DNA of 64,000 bases from Punctularia strigosozonata HHB-11173 SS5 (taxonomy: Eukaryota > Basidiomycota > Agaricomycetes > Corticiales > Punctulariaceae). The stretch covers positions 1,884,531 to 1,948,530 of the forward strand of contig NW_006767435.1 in NCBI RefSeq assembly GCF_000264995.1, given 5' to 3'. Of the stretch, positions 48,141 through 59,886 are shown piece by piece (positions within the stretch are counted from its first letter, which is position 1; each line of letters opens with the position of its first letter). The translations under genes were made by a program, and so were the position numbers. The notes beneath the pieces are model-generated. The model was not told the origin of the DNA. It saw nothing but the letters and a program-made list of their open reading frames with translations, and ran no database searches.

Positions 48141-48547
48141 CGGTTTGTGCTCCAGTAGGATTATCATTCTCGTGTAGGTTTAGGCTATGGATCGCTGTAA
48201 TGTTGCTCGTGTACATCATCGCTATACCCTCGAGGGATTGCTTTCATTGCAAAGCCGTATTTACGGCTATTTGCAAAATCCCCGTTTTGGCACTCGACAC
48301 CGCACGTGGGAAAAGAAGCGTCTCGAGATTTCGATCCCGTTCGAGACATTGCTTTGCTCCTCTTCCGACGTCACCAAGATACTTCCGTGTGGCTCGAGAA
48401 ATTTCGCTCAACGTCGTGGAAGTGATGCTCTGGACGCATATAAGGGGCCAGTGGTACCCTATCCCGCTCAGCAGAAAACACAAACAACAAACAATCATCT
48501 ACTCAGCGCACTCGATTCTACCTCACTAACCACTTATCCTCATCACC
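48141..48547 (+). promoter_or_regulatory. Promoter of Hsp20 copy 2 with heat-shock elements and TATA box
   Basis: From about 48303 to the ATG the sequence is nearly identical to the complement of the copy 1 promoter. It holds GAAGCG and TTTCGA-type motifs (48316-48350), the core element GAAATTTC (48398-48405) and TATAAG (48439-48444). CACGTGGGAAAAGAAGCG at 48303-48320 is the uninterrupted counterpart of the transposon insertion site in copy 1. Left of about 48300 the similarity fades. Confidence 0.65.
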
Positions 48548-49073
48548 ATGTCGCTTTCCACTTTCTGGTACGAGCCCGTCTTCACTCCCTCCGACTTTGA
48601 TCGTCTCTTCGAGGAGGCGTTCAACGCGCGGACGAGTAACAACGGTGGCCAAGTCCAGCGTTCGCCAGGCGCCGCATCAGGTCCACTCCGGCCAAGGTAT
48701 GTAATGCTCGCTTCGGCAAGTTTCTAGACAACGATGCTGACAGTGGCTTCTCAGGATGGACTTGCACGAAAACAAAGACTCCAACACCGTCACCGCGACG
48801 TTCGAGCTGCCCGGCCTGAAGAAGGAAGATGTCAGCATCGACGTGCACAACAATCGGCTGACGATCTCGGGCGAAAGCAAGGTCTCAAGCGAGCACGACG
48901 AGAACGGGTACGCTGTACGGGAGCGGCGGTTCGGAAAGTTCTCGCGTTCGTTGCAGCTGCCGCAGGGCATCAAGGACGAGGAGATCAAGGCGTCGATGGA
49001 GAATGGGGTGTTGACGGTGACATTCCCCAAGTCGGCACCTGAGGCCGCGCCGAAGAAGATTACGATTGCCTGA
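48548..49073 (+). CDS. Small heat-shock protein Hsp20, copy 2
   Basis: Exons 48548-48696 and 48755-49073 with a 58-nt intron, 155 aa. The protein differs from copy 1 at only about one position in exon 2 (KDEEIKAS against KDGEIKAS) and carries the full alpha-crystallin domain (TFELPGLKKEDVSIDVHNNR, ENGVLTVTFPK). It is in inverse orientation to copy 1 and convergent with the ADH pseudogene, mirroring the left arm. The intron and part of the 3' flank are also conserved, so the duplication is recent or the pair is kept alike by gene conversion. Confidence 0.93.
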
Positions 49074-49314
49074 GCTGCCAACGCTGGCTCTGGTTTCAGC
49101 TCCTTGTCCTGGCCGCATTCACCCCACCCATTCATTGCATACCCGCTCATCAATCATGGAACGCATGTAGCAATATTGTAGTAATATATACATTTGCACA
49201 GAATCTAGCCTGAAGATAGCGCCAGAGCAATGTGCGCGATGAACAGATTGTGTTCTGGTTCTGAATACACGTACAAGCTGGTTTGGAAGCTGCTCAAGAA
49301 CTTAATTATAGCCT

Positions 49315-50794
49315 TCAGGGATACAGTGACTGCAGAACTTCGATAACCTTGGGATACACAGGGTCATCTTGACCTCCCAGCGTCTTCTCCGCAATACCGG
49401 GAAGATCAGATGTCGGTACATTGTAGTAAGCAAGATCCGACTTCAAGCCCAAATCGTTTACCAGCCTGAGGTAGATTATGGAGGATGGTGGTGAGCGAGA
49501 TATCACATTATGGGAGTAAAATGTACTCACTTGTTGATCAAAGCCGAGAGCTTGCGAATGTCGTCCTCAACAGAGCCGGTAGTAGGTTCTCGCAGATAAA
49601 AAAGAACGTTCGTTAGCCATTCCTTATCTTCCTGCGACGCAGTCTCCGCCTTAAACCACTGGCGCAAGGGTGAGGCACTGAAAGTGTGGTCGTCAGTGAT
49701 CGACAACCGGAAAATCTCTGAAATCGACCGTACGGATACGCACAGAGGTGATGCCGTAAGGAATACCGTACGTCGCACCCAACTTGTGCCCAAGAGAATG
49801 GGACAGGCCGACGGCACTGTCCGGATTTTAGCGATCGTACGTGCAGCCGAGATATATGAGCATGCCTTGGCTGCTCGAACTTGATGGGCCAAAGGCTCAT
49901 CCACGAAGCTATCTGGAGCTTCTGACGAGCTTCCAAGGAGCTGGGGTTGGCCTTCGACTCCGGTAAATACTTAATCCGCCAGGGCAGCGTAGCAAAGATA
50001 TTTGATCGGGTGAGGGACGGAGGGGCGGTAAAGATTCTCTGGTGTTTCGTGAGCAAATGTACTGTCGAGAAGAAAAGGATACTCACCGATAACGTGATTA
50101 AGAGCACGAAGTCCCGAAGATAGCCTGCGAGTAAGTCAGACTCAGAATAATCGCGATGGGGTAGAGTTACGAATTCACCATAAACGCTCTGGGGTGGGCA
50201 AGGTGAGCTCAGCGTCTAGGATGATGCCCGCCGGTACGAGTTCCGGCGCGCTCACACGCGTCTTGAAACCGTCCTCGTTTGGGAAGCCAGCATTAACAGT
50301 ATACTCTGCAGCGCTTAGATAGCAATCTGACGCGCGTAATGCCCACCGCGTTCTTGCTGCAGCAGGTAGATGATGGCCTTAGCGGCGGCAACCGGTGATC
50401 CACCTCCGATAGAGACAATGATGTCTGCACCGGCTTCCTTGAAAGCCCTGATACCCTCGCGAATATTTGCGATAGGCGCATGCTCGCCCGATCTCCGAAA
50501 AGGTCGCACCGCAGGTGTTCCGTCCCTGCAGAAGAATCTCAATCTTCGAGATGATGTCGATCTGAAGGCAAACATTAAGAGAACCCTCTAGGGCAAAATT
50601 ATGGGTCATACCTTCTCTCTGAAGGTCTTGCCAGTTACAATCAGTGCTTTTTTCCCTGCTAGGGTATCCAGCAACTTGGGGAGAGTGGTGGCGACAGAGC
50701 CCGAACCGTAGTATATGCCGTTCAACGAGTCGGTCCACCCATAGAAACCTTGTAGGTTGCTAATCGCGTGTTTCGTTGAGTCCGATGCAGACAT
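49315..50794 (-). pseudogene. Iron-containing alcohol dehydrogenase, copy 2, decayed
   Basis: Paralogue of the gene at 24524, with the same exon plan (MSASDSTKHAISNLQGFYGW, KALIVTGKTFREK, ADIIVSIGGGSPVAAAKAII, SYP-type end VIEVLQSLYP). Four faults are visible against copy 1. An extra base lies near 50485-50489, between SEIG and EHAPIANI. About 10 bases are missing near 50317, removing the PTT of QIAIPTTLSAAEYT and creating a stop. The metal-ligand Asp is Asn (50097-50099, LRALNHVI for LRALDHAV). A metal-ligand His is Tyr (49756-49758, GIPYG for GIPHG). The remaining exons read well, so decay is fairly recent. Confidence 0.8.
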
Positions 50795-50969
50795 GTTTCC
50801 AGACAGAAGACGTTTCCGTTGAGCACTGTATATCGGGATAGCGATGGCGTGTCCAGGTTATACGTCTTCGTCATCCCATGCATATTACTCATAGAGAGCG
50901 CACGGTGTTCGATCTCCTTTCGGTCGGTGGTCACAAGCGCGTTCTCACTGGGTTACCGGTACCTCCTCG
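50795..50969. promoter_or_regulatory. Compact divergent promoter between the ADH pseudogene and the flavin reductase-like gene
   Basis: Only 175 bp separate the two start codons, so the genes probably shared control elements. Confidence 0.45.
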
Positions 50970-52220
50970 ATGACGTCCATCCTCAGAGCTCAGAAGCCAC
51001 TACTAGGATGTTTGCAGCAAAAGGCACGTATCTACGAACGTGCCGCTGTCGGTCGTGGCGGATGGTAAGCGTAGTCCGCGTCTGAAACGCCGTTTCTGAC
51101 CACGCTTCCCTTCTTCCTCAGCCGCCGTTACATATCCGATAGACCCAAGTTCAACGAGGGCCCTGCCTTTCGGTTCACACGCCCACCTCATCCGGACTGG
51201 AAACCGGGCGATGGCCTCCCAGGCACGAGCAAACTGGCCAGCGAGTGGAAGGCAGATGAAGCGGCAGGCTGGAAGACATGGCAACTGGACAGTACATCTC
51301 CACGGTACGCGAGTCGCAAGACCACTCCGTCCTGTTCTTTGACTGTCGTCGTGCGCGATTGCATACAGGGACATATATCGCCTTTTGACCAGCGCGGTCG
51401 TTCCTAGACCCATTGCATTCGTGTCCACCATATCTAGTAATGGCGTACCAAATCTGGCCCCGTTCAGGTACGGAGCGCATACCTTCAGTCCGTTACTGAA
51501 AGACCCTTACGTGCCAGTCCTCTGCCTACAGTTACTTCTCTATGGTCGGTCCCATGCGTCGTACCAGGGCTTACCATACTGAAGGCGAGTGCAGGTAGCG
51601 CACAACCCACCACTGTGCAGCATTTCCTTCACCGCCGGTCACAAAGACACTCGCGAAAACATTAGGGAAACCAGAGAGTTCACGGTGAACATCATTAGCG
51701 AGCCATTTGTGGAGGCAGCGAACTTCACCTCTATCGATGCCCCAGAAGACGTCGATGAGTGGGTTCTCAGCGGTCTTACACCTGAACCAAGTGTGAGTCG
51801 CAATACGTGACTCATGTTATATAGGGACTCAATAACGCATTCGACAGATACACGTGAAGACGCCAAGAGTCAAAGAAAGCGCGGTCAGCTTGGAGTGCGA
51901 GGCATGGCATACTTATAGTCGTATATCTGCTAGACGTTGCTGATGTCGACTTCTCACAGCTATATCATTGGCATGATATAAGGCCTCCGAACTCTTCAAC
52001 CGTCACCCACTCGCTGGTACTGGGGCACATCAAGACGGTCCACGCTCGAAATGCCGTACTGAACGACGACGGGACAATTGATCCCGTCAAGTTCCGCGCC
52101 GTTTCACGCCTGGGAGGCACGACTTATGCACGTATTGGCGAAGGATTCGACCTGCCAAGACCGTCGTGGAAGAAGAATCTCGACACATATGCAACCCTTG
52201 TCAAGAAGGGATCGAAGTAG
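50970..52220 (+). CDS. Flavin reductase-like (FMN-binding split-barrel) protein
   Basis: The start at 50970 (MTSILRAQKPLLGCLQQKAR) is chosen because its exon joins in frame, through a GTAAGC...CCTCAG intron, to RRYISDRPKFNEGPAFRFTR. The flavin-reductase-like core follows: DIYRLLTSAVVPRPIAFVST, ISSNGVPNLAPFRYFSMVGH, PPLCSISFTAGHKDTRENI, REFTVNIISEPFVEAANFTS, VLGHIKTVHA, RAVSRLGGTTYARIGEGFDL. These are the FMN-binding features of the DIM6/NTAB group of oxidoreductases found widely in bacteria and fungi. The N-terminus is basic and could be a weak mitochondrial signal. About five introns. Confidence 0.82.
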
Positions 52221-52620
52221 GGGCCGGAATTGTTGCTACGTGTTTCTGTCGTTTGTGCATTGGGTCGAACTCCGATAATAGGTGCATTCGAAATTATACA
52301 CAGTGTTCCAATCTACCTCTTCAACGCAGGACGCACCGGTTGTACCGTTGTTTGCATTTGTTTGCGTTTGTCCCGAAATGGTAGTCGTGGGTAACTCCAG
52401 AACGTTCTTCAAGTTTTCGATGTGCGTGCCATGGTGATATGACGCAAAGCGGAAGCAAAACACTGCGAGCGACATCCAGAACCTTCTCCAGAGTATTTCT
52501 TAGATGCTACCCAAGTTCGAGTATATATGGCGGCGGTACGCGCCTCCCTCTCCATCAGAATTCAGAACAACTATTTCATTACCGCATTCGCTTGCACCCA
52601 CCTCTCGACCACTCAACACC
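52221..52620 (+). promoter_or_regulatory. Promoter of Hsp20 copy 3
   Basis: 400 bp. GAACCTTC at 52479-52486, followed by a TTC at 52496, forms a heat-shock-element-like array. TATATAT lies at 52522-52528, about 95 bp before the ATG. Confidence 0.5.
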
Positions 52621-53213
52621 ATGTCTCTCTCGAACGTCTTCTACGACCCGTTCGCGGACTTCGACCGCCTCTTCGATGAGGCATTCCGCGCAAGGACGTC
52701 GGGCAACGCATCCGGCCCTAACAACCAACTACAGCGTCAGGGCCCCAACGGCCAAGCTGGTCCGCTCCGCCCAAGGTGAGTTGTGGTATGACTGCCTATC
52801 AGACCCTGAATTGGTACTGAGACGTTGGCACAGGATGGATCTCCATGAGAACTCTGAGACCAACACGGTGACGGCCACCTTCGAGCTCCCAGGATTGAAG
52901 AAGGAGGATGTCAGTATCGATGTCCACAACGCCCGCCTCAGTGTCACGGGCGAGAGCAAAATTGCGAGCGACCGGGACGAGAACGGATACGCCGTCCGTG
53001 AACGCCGCTATGGTCGCTTCGCAAGGACACTTCAGCTGCCTCAAGGAGTCAAGGTTGGTATATTGGTGCACTGCTTCGCGACTTGTTCGATGATGCTGAC
53101 TACTGTGATTACAGGAGAGCGACATCAAGGCGTCGCTGGAGAACGGTATCCTTACGGTGACATTCCCCAAGGCCGCTCCCGAGGCTGCGCCGAAGAAGAT
53201 CGCGATTGCATGA
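52621..53213 (+). CDS. Small heat-shock protein Hsp20, copy 3
   Basis: Three exons (52621-52775, 52834-53053, 53115-53213), 157 aa. N-terminus MSLSNVFYDPFADFDRLFDE; alpha-crystallin domain MDLHENSETNTVTATFELPG, DVSIDVHNARLSVTGESKIA, RERRYGRFARTLQLPQGV, SLENGILTVTFPKAAPEAAP. The first intron has the same position and length (58 nt) as in the other copies. A second intron (61 nt, after GVK) is found only here. It is the most divergent of the four copies and is followed by about 1.4 kb without genes. Confidence 0.9.
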
Positions 53214-54657
53214 TTTGTTACGAGTCTCTAGCAGGATTGGATTGCACGGGGTTCCACCCCTTTTTTATCTTTGGAAACATTTTCACCAAGCACGCTCGTT
53301 TGTATCGATAGCATTGCAATGACATGTGTTATGAACAACCCTGGATCGATTGATGCTTTGAAATAGTTTGATATCCCTCCAATACTCCGATGTTTTAGAA
53401 CCTTCCACGAGCTAGCTCATCGGTTACCCCTCGGATTACAAGGTTTCGGTGTTGAGAAAACATCGGATGAATCCTTGAAGTGACAATGCCCTCTTGCGAA
53501 GCTAGGGAGCGGCAGAGTACTGAGTGCCTACTTGGGCACAGAACCTTCATTCTATTTCACGCCTACGAATAGCTACATCTCGTTGGTTTGTTGATATGGA
53601 GTCTTGGGCTCCTTGCACCTTATATGGATCAGCAGCATGGTAAACGTCGGTCGGCAAACACGTTGCCCAGATCTCTTATCATCTGCGCGGTGCAAAACGA
53701 AGCACAGCAGAGAAAGAAGACAGGCGTGTTGCGCTTACAGCTGCTTGCAGCCGTCCGGGTCCTGACTCCGGTTCTATTGCAATTGAGTTCTGAGATGGCG
53801 GCGCGGGGATGAACAACGGAAAGATCCTGGTTGGGATTTAGAGATGAAAGACGCGTTCATATGCATACATGGATTGTGTATACAGAGGCATGCGGACACG
53901 CGTTGATGTATCTTGGCTCGTGCATACTCCAACTGTCCTCTGACACTATGCATGAGTGTTTATCGTTCACACAATGGCTAGCGTCCAGGATCAGGATTCA
54001 GAGTTGCTTCTCTAGTGGGTGTTTTGTGAGACTGAGGTTTGGCCGGGCCGGGCCGGTTTCGAGCGATGGTATATCGCACAGACGCACGCCCCGCAACAGA
54101 TCATTTGTTCAGATAAAGCAGATAGAGTATATATCGTATGTACATATAGCAGGCTTCTGGCAATTGCGACCGAGGGTACACGCAGCACAAGCAAGGCAAT
54201 CTGAGATCGGCATACGTAGGGAACCTCCGCAGTAGTTTCCAAAAGGGACCTGAGACAGGACTTGCAAAGAAAGGCCACGAGGAGCGGAAAACAGCAACTT
54301 CAACAGGGGACAGGCTACAGCAAGGGATTCGACAACGAAGCCAGGTAACTCAGACTGCCAGTACGTGAAAAAGAGCTGATGGGTCACGTGGTGCGAAGAC
54401 CGCTCTGCTCACAACGGTCAGTTCCATTCCTGACCTACGCCTTTTCGATCAGTCTGCTCTCATCTTTCTTACTCGCCCTCGACCGCTCTGGACGGCTGCG
54501 ACAGCGCATTGAACTGCCTCCTTCTTGCCCCCCTCCCGTTTTATGTTCGATATCACTTCCACGGAGGTCAGTCTTGTCCCCTCGTATCAATACGACCTTC
54601 TCCTGACGCAGCGAGCAGGAAACGTGGCCGTATTGCTTTGCCCTATCGCTCTAAACC
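53214..54657. other. Intergenic region
   Basis: About 1.45 kb. It holds a GGCCGGGCCGGGCCGG run (54043-54058), a TATATA-rich stretch near 54130 and a C/T-rich leader before the next gene. No coding or RNA feature was recognised. Confidence 0.4.
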
Positions 54658-57600
54658 ATGGAGCAGTCCTCCGCTGCCGAGCAGCGTGAACAGCGCGCTG
54701 TGCTCGTTGCAAAACTCAAGCGAGCCGCATCGCTACCGCGGATGAAGGACGGCAGGCGCCCGCCCATGCACGTCGACGGCGTTAGCGAGGGAGAGAACGG
54801 GAAGCAGGGCGAACACAATGACGTGGAGACGCCGCCGTCAGCGGATGACCAGGAGAGGGAGAGAGACTCGCCGGAGCTACAGGGTGATGAAGCGTCTGCG
54901 ATGGTCACCCCGACCGCCGCTGCCACGCAACATGAGCAGACGCCAATAGTTCCGCTCGCCGAACCAGAGCGTCCAACGACCGCCGAAGCGCCAAAAGATC
55001 ACGAACTGCTCCCACAAGCGACAGCAGAACCTCCTGCCGACTTGGAAGCTGATCCCGAACCAGACGCGGACGAGCCGGCGAAAGCCAAGAAGCGGCGGCG
55101 ACGCTCCCGCTCCCGCTCTCGAGGATCTAAGGACTGGAAAAAGGCGGCGCCTTCAGGCATCTCTCCCGTACCAAGCCCGGCCATCAACGGCGGAGGCAAC
55201 GATTCCTCCCCCGAACAACTCCCCTCACAACTTCCTCAATTGAACCTCCAGATACCCGCGCTCATCAGTCCTATACCCTCTCACTTTGCTCAGTTCCAGC
55301 GCCGCGCCGCGTCCCCAACGTCCCCCATGTTGTATCCCGGTACCTCGCCCCCGACTCCCCTGCCCTCTCTGGATCAGCTGAATGGGCTCTTCCGTTCCAA
55401 CAGTGCCGCCGCGCGTCTGATGGCCATGAATAAGCTCACCGCAAATCAGGGCGGTGAAGCATACTCGCCATCTCCTACTCCCGACCCTCTACGCTCTCTA
55501 ACGCGGAACAACACTGTCACATTCGGTGAGCGTCATGCAGCCAGGAACCTGATGATGGGCCGGCTGGGAAAACGTTTGAACGCGGACACGAGTGGAGGGG
55601 AAGACGTCTCGGCCGCCGCCTTGATACCCCCCACGCGGTCCCCTACTCCCAAACGGCGACGGCCACGAAAGCCCTCCATCAGTACTTCCACCGTCGTAGA
55701 TGATCGCGAGCTCTCATCTACTGCGCCGAACACGCCAGTCGCCCCTCCGTCTCCGATGTTAGCTTCCGCAGATGAGAGGGTGGATCCTCTTCCACCTCCT
55801 TCGCCCTACGCTACGATGAATACGCGACAGGTTAGCATCGAGCCCGACAGGCAGGACACACCGGTCGCGGCCACGAACAACGTAAACGAGTACGTACCCC
55901 GCCCGCGCAACCGACGGAGTGTTGTGGTGGAAGAAGATGATGGGCCGGATGCGGAGGCTCCTTCCATTGTGGAACCTGCCTTCCGTGGTCTCCCTCCGCC
56001 TCCTCCCATACCTACCCATGTTGCAGGTCCTCGGGCTATTCATAGTTCCGATGCACCATCCAGCATTTCCACGGACTCGGCAGGGGCTGTCGCTTTGCCC
56101 GTCTTCCTGGCGGAAAACACGGTGTACAGAGTAGATGCATTTCCGACAAGCCCGTTCAACACCCCTTTGAAGGAGCGGCCAGCCAAGGACGACGAGGAAG
56201 AGGAGGTACTCTACCAGAACGAAATCAACAGGCTAGTCACACATCGTGAGGCGGTTGATCGCAGCCCCAGCTGGGTGGAGGAACCGAGTGCGTTTGGAAG
56301 AACAAGATAACCTTGATTGTCAAACTAATGGATCTATGCAGTGCTGAGGTCGCGTATGCCCATACACGATGAGGACGAAGAGGAGGACGGTCGTGACTCC
56401 CCACTCGACGACGTTAAGACCGAGGAACCTCAGGAGGAAGACCACGAGGACCGTGATGATCCTTTCGCCGATGATGAAGTGCAGACCTATCCGGAGGAGA
56501 GTTCCTCCGCGCAGCACATCGCCATCTCCAAAGCGCATCCAGGGGAAGCTCAAACCTTCCTTGAGATCACGGATTCATACGAGCCTTCCTCGCCTTCTGC
56601 AGATCCTATGTCTCCCGCATCGAGTGAAGATTCCTTCTCGTTACCCATGCAACCCGCGGCAGTCGTACCCCCTCAGAGCCCGAGCCCAGCGGTCAAGGCC
56701 GTACCCATGTCCAGGTCTGGAAGCGGATACACGGGAGGGGAAGAGACGAGACCTGTCGTGTTCGATAGTTCCGGCAAAAGCCACAGCACCTGGGACAAGG
56801 TCCGTAGCGCTATCATGCGAACGGCATCAAACGGCGGCCTTCGGTCTCGCGCGAATAGCGTCACACGTGAGCGGCGGACGAGCTCTAGTGTTAGCCGGGA
56901 GAGCGGCGCGAGCCAGGGCGACAAGACGGAGGTGTGGAACACGGCGATGCCAATGCACACGCCGTTGACGCCGCCTATGCTCTCGCCCTCTGCATCCGCC
57001 TCGTATCTGAATCTCGCCCACAACAACGTGCCGCGTGGAGGCGTGTCGCCGATACCACCCGCGTCCTCCGCCGATCTCATGAAGTACGACAATGAAAAGC
57101 TATTCCCGTTCCCTGGAATCAAACAGCTGGAGGAAGAGCGCAATCGTGCAAAGGGCCTAACGTCGTCGTCATCTCCCGACGTGGCATCTCCGGGAACGAT
57201 GTCACCTGCTCCCTCCGGCACTGGGTCGGGGTCGACGCTTGCGAGCACCCCCTTGGATGGGCCCCGGGATCGAAAGCTGTCCCACCAAGCTTCCGACAGT
57301 CGATTGTTGGCGAAGTACGCCAATCTCAACAGTCCACCGCCTATGGCCGCCACGCCGTCCTCAAGCTCTCAGCGGGAGTATTTCGACCTGTCTATTTCGC
57401 ACGGTAAGAGCCCGAGCCAGCAGATCTCGTCGTCGTCCAAACTTCCGAAAGACCGGAAGGGAGTGAAGGAGTGGCTAAAGGTGTTCTCGCCCGGTTCAGG
57501 CGCCGCCACACTGCAGATGCAGCAGTCGATGTCCGCGGGGTCTGGAACGGATGTAGCCAAGCCCAAGAAGAAGCCATCACTCTCTGATCTTCTGACTCGT

Positions 57601-59886
57601 CGCAAGGAGGGCGAACTCAATGCGGACTGGGAAGAGGTTTCGGGGGACAATACGCCTACCAGCGGATCGGGCAGTACGTTAAAGAAGGCCATTGCCGTGC
57701 AGCAAGATGTCTCTATTGCCATCTCAAGGGATCCTTATCCCCATGCAAACGGCATTCAGCGGCATGTCGTATACTCCGACGAGTCCGCTTACACGGCACC
57801 CAGATTGGGAGTCAGGCCTCAGGAATCGATGGAAAGCTCGGACCTCGCCCCCTGGCCGTCCCCGCCTGAACATCCATCATCGACGACTCCTGACCCATTA
57901 TCCTCCCTGGACGACTACAACCGCAGCACGTCGGAATCCGGCTCGACTGTTTCCTCCCAGTACTCCACAACGCCGGCTCACGAGTATTCATCTTCACAAG
58001 GGCGGCTCATCCTCGAGCGATTGGACGAGATGCTTGGGCGCGGGTCACGCAGTCCGATGTGGGCTTCTGCTGTCGACGGGCCTCCGCGCAAACTCATTCT
58101 ATCCTCCCCCGTGCTTCAAGTCGTCAACTCAAACACCGTCAAAGACCGCTTCTTGTTCCTCTTCACTGATATTATCGTCATTGCGAAACCTATCATGCAT
58201 GATCACGATTCCCTGCTCGACCCCACTCCACTCGACCGAAAGTTCACGGTGAAGAATGTTGTACAACTTCGAGATTTGCGCTTCACTGCGGATCGTGACG
58301 TCGCCGGGAGCGTAAACCATGCTCGACACCCTGCTATGTCAACGTTTATACAACAGTTTGCGGAGGATCCTGATCGCGCTATCTCGGGTCTCTCCGCTAG
58401 GTTAGGCACCCGTCCGGATCCGTACGACATTGCGCAGATCTTGTCCCGTGCCCCAGCCATCGATCGTGCCCGTCTGGGAGAATACTTCTGCCGCCGTTCG
58501 TCGCGACCTGTCCTCAAAGCATACGCGGATGCCTTCGGCCTGTCTGGTCTCCGCATCGACAAGGCACTCCGTTGCTTCCTCCAGTCAATTGTCGTCCCGG
58601 CCAAGTTCCCGAACTGCAGTCCATTAGAGTATCTTAGCGATGCTTTCGCGGGTCGATGGTACGAGGCGAACGCATCGCGCGTTGCCTTCGACAAGGACAT
58701 GGCTATTCGCCTGTGCCGCGCCATCATCCAGCTCAATCAGGTTCTCTACGGCGGTGTTGCCGGACATCGCCCGTTCTCCGAGCATGGACGTCGAGAGGTT
58801 TCCGGGTCCGCCTTCATCTCCGCTTTCAAGCAGCATGACCGCAGCGGGTTGGTACCAGAGGACACTTTGGGCGATATCTACCGCTCCATCCATCTTGAGC
58901 GCTTGTCGCAAGTGCACGATCCTTTAGATGGGAAGCCTAGCATCCTCGTTAACGTCAAACGAGCCGTCCCAACACATCTGACCTACAATTCATGGTCGGA
59001 CCCCGTGGTTATACGACTGCCGCAACCAGATCCAAACTTTTACATCGAACTGTTTGGGGAGGATCTTGTCTTCGAACCCGCGGTCCTCACTTTCGCGAGG
59101 TCAGCTGAGGGGTCATTCCGAGTGAAGGGCAAAGCGTTCGGATCACGCGTCATGTACATGGTTCGCTCTGGCCTCCATGCTCCACTGTATACCGGCCTAC
59201 CTCTCAGCAGCACTGTCACTGTCGAGCGCGCGTTCATGCGACACACCTTCCAGCTCGCGTTTCTCAATCATCAAGGCCTGAAGCGGAAGTACATGTTCAG
59301 CCTCGACGACCCATTAAAACGCCACCAATGGACGGTATCGCTGAAGCGACAGATCGAGGCTGTGGCCGATGCTCCGTTAGGTGACAATCCGGCACCTGCG
59401 CCTAGCAGATTCCACCGAGCGGCAGATGCTGTAGCGTTCAAAGTACTCCAGGACACGCTGATCGGGCCTTCTGACTTGTCGGTGGCCGCATTGGCCATTG
59501 ACAAGGCGCTCAGCAGAGAGGCAGCCTCTCGGCGCTTCGCTCCGGACAGTCGGTTCGCTCGGGCGAACGTTGGGCTAGGGGTGCTCTCTCCGGACCGAAG
59601 GGCGTCCCATGTTCGATCGAAGTCGCGGAGTAAGATCTACCATCGGCACGGGGCGGGCAAAATGGAGATGGAGTCCAACGCGATGAAGGGTCATAGACCG
59701 GATGCTTCGGTAGACTTCGACGATGATCCGCTATCACGGCAAGCGGAGGGGCCGATATGGACGGGCCAGGATTTGCAGCTGCTCTGTCAGCAAAATAGTT
59801 CTATCCCACTCGTTCTGTCCTTCCTTCAAGTCGGTTCTCCCGACCACAACAGCTTCCAGTGGTCTATATCAGGTGCTGAATCTTAG
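54658..59886 (+). CDS. Sec7-domain Arf guanine-nucleotide exchange factor with PH domains
   Basis: Two exons (54658-56287, 56342-59886) joined by a 54-nt intron give 1,724 aa. The first 1,100 residues are Ser/Pro-rich, acidic and mostly disordered, with an Arg/Ser patch (KKRRRRSRSRSRGSKDWKK). Around residues 1120-1190 is a PH-like strand set (LFLFTDIIVIAKPI). The Sec7 domain lies at about 1205-1365 (FIQQFAEDPDRAISGL, RARLGEYFCRRSSRPVLKAY, FGLSGLRIDKALRCFLQSIV, LCRAIIQLNQVLYG); the Glu of GEYF is the expected catalytic finger. A C-terminal PH domain follows (MFSLDDPLKRHQWTVSLKRQ). Comparable yeast proteins (Syt1) activate Arf GTPases at the Golgi. The usual LNTDLHN motif is here LNQVLYG. Confidence 0.88.

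Noticed and set aside
24524-50794. Whole 26-kb block as one large transposon or Starship-like mobile unit with inverted ends
   Set aside because: The mirror-image ends are ordinary host genes, the cargo is housekeeping (Bos1, Dcc1, carrier, Ypk9), and no captain recombinase, transposase or target duplication is seen at the outer borders.
24524-52220. Iron-ADH and flavin-reductase-like genes as an aromatic-degradation gene cluster
   Set aside because: Only two adjacent oxidoreductase genes, one of them broken; no ring-cleaving dioxygenase, hydroxylase or regulator nearby.
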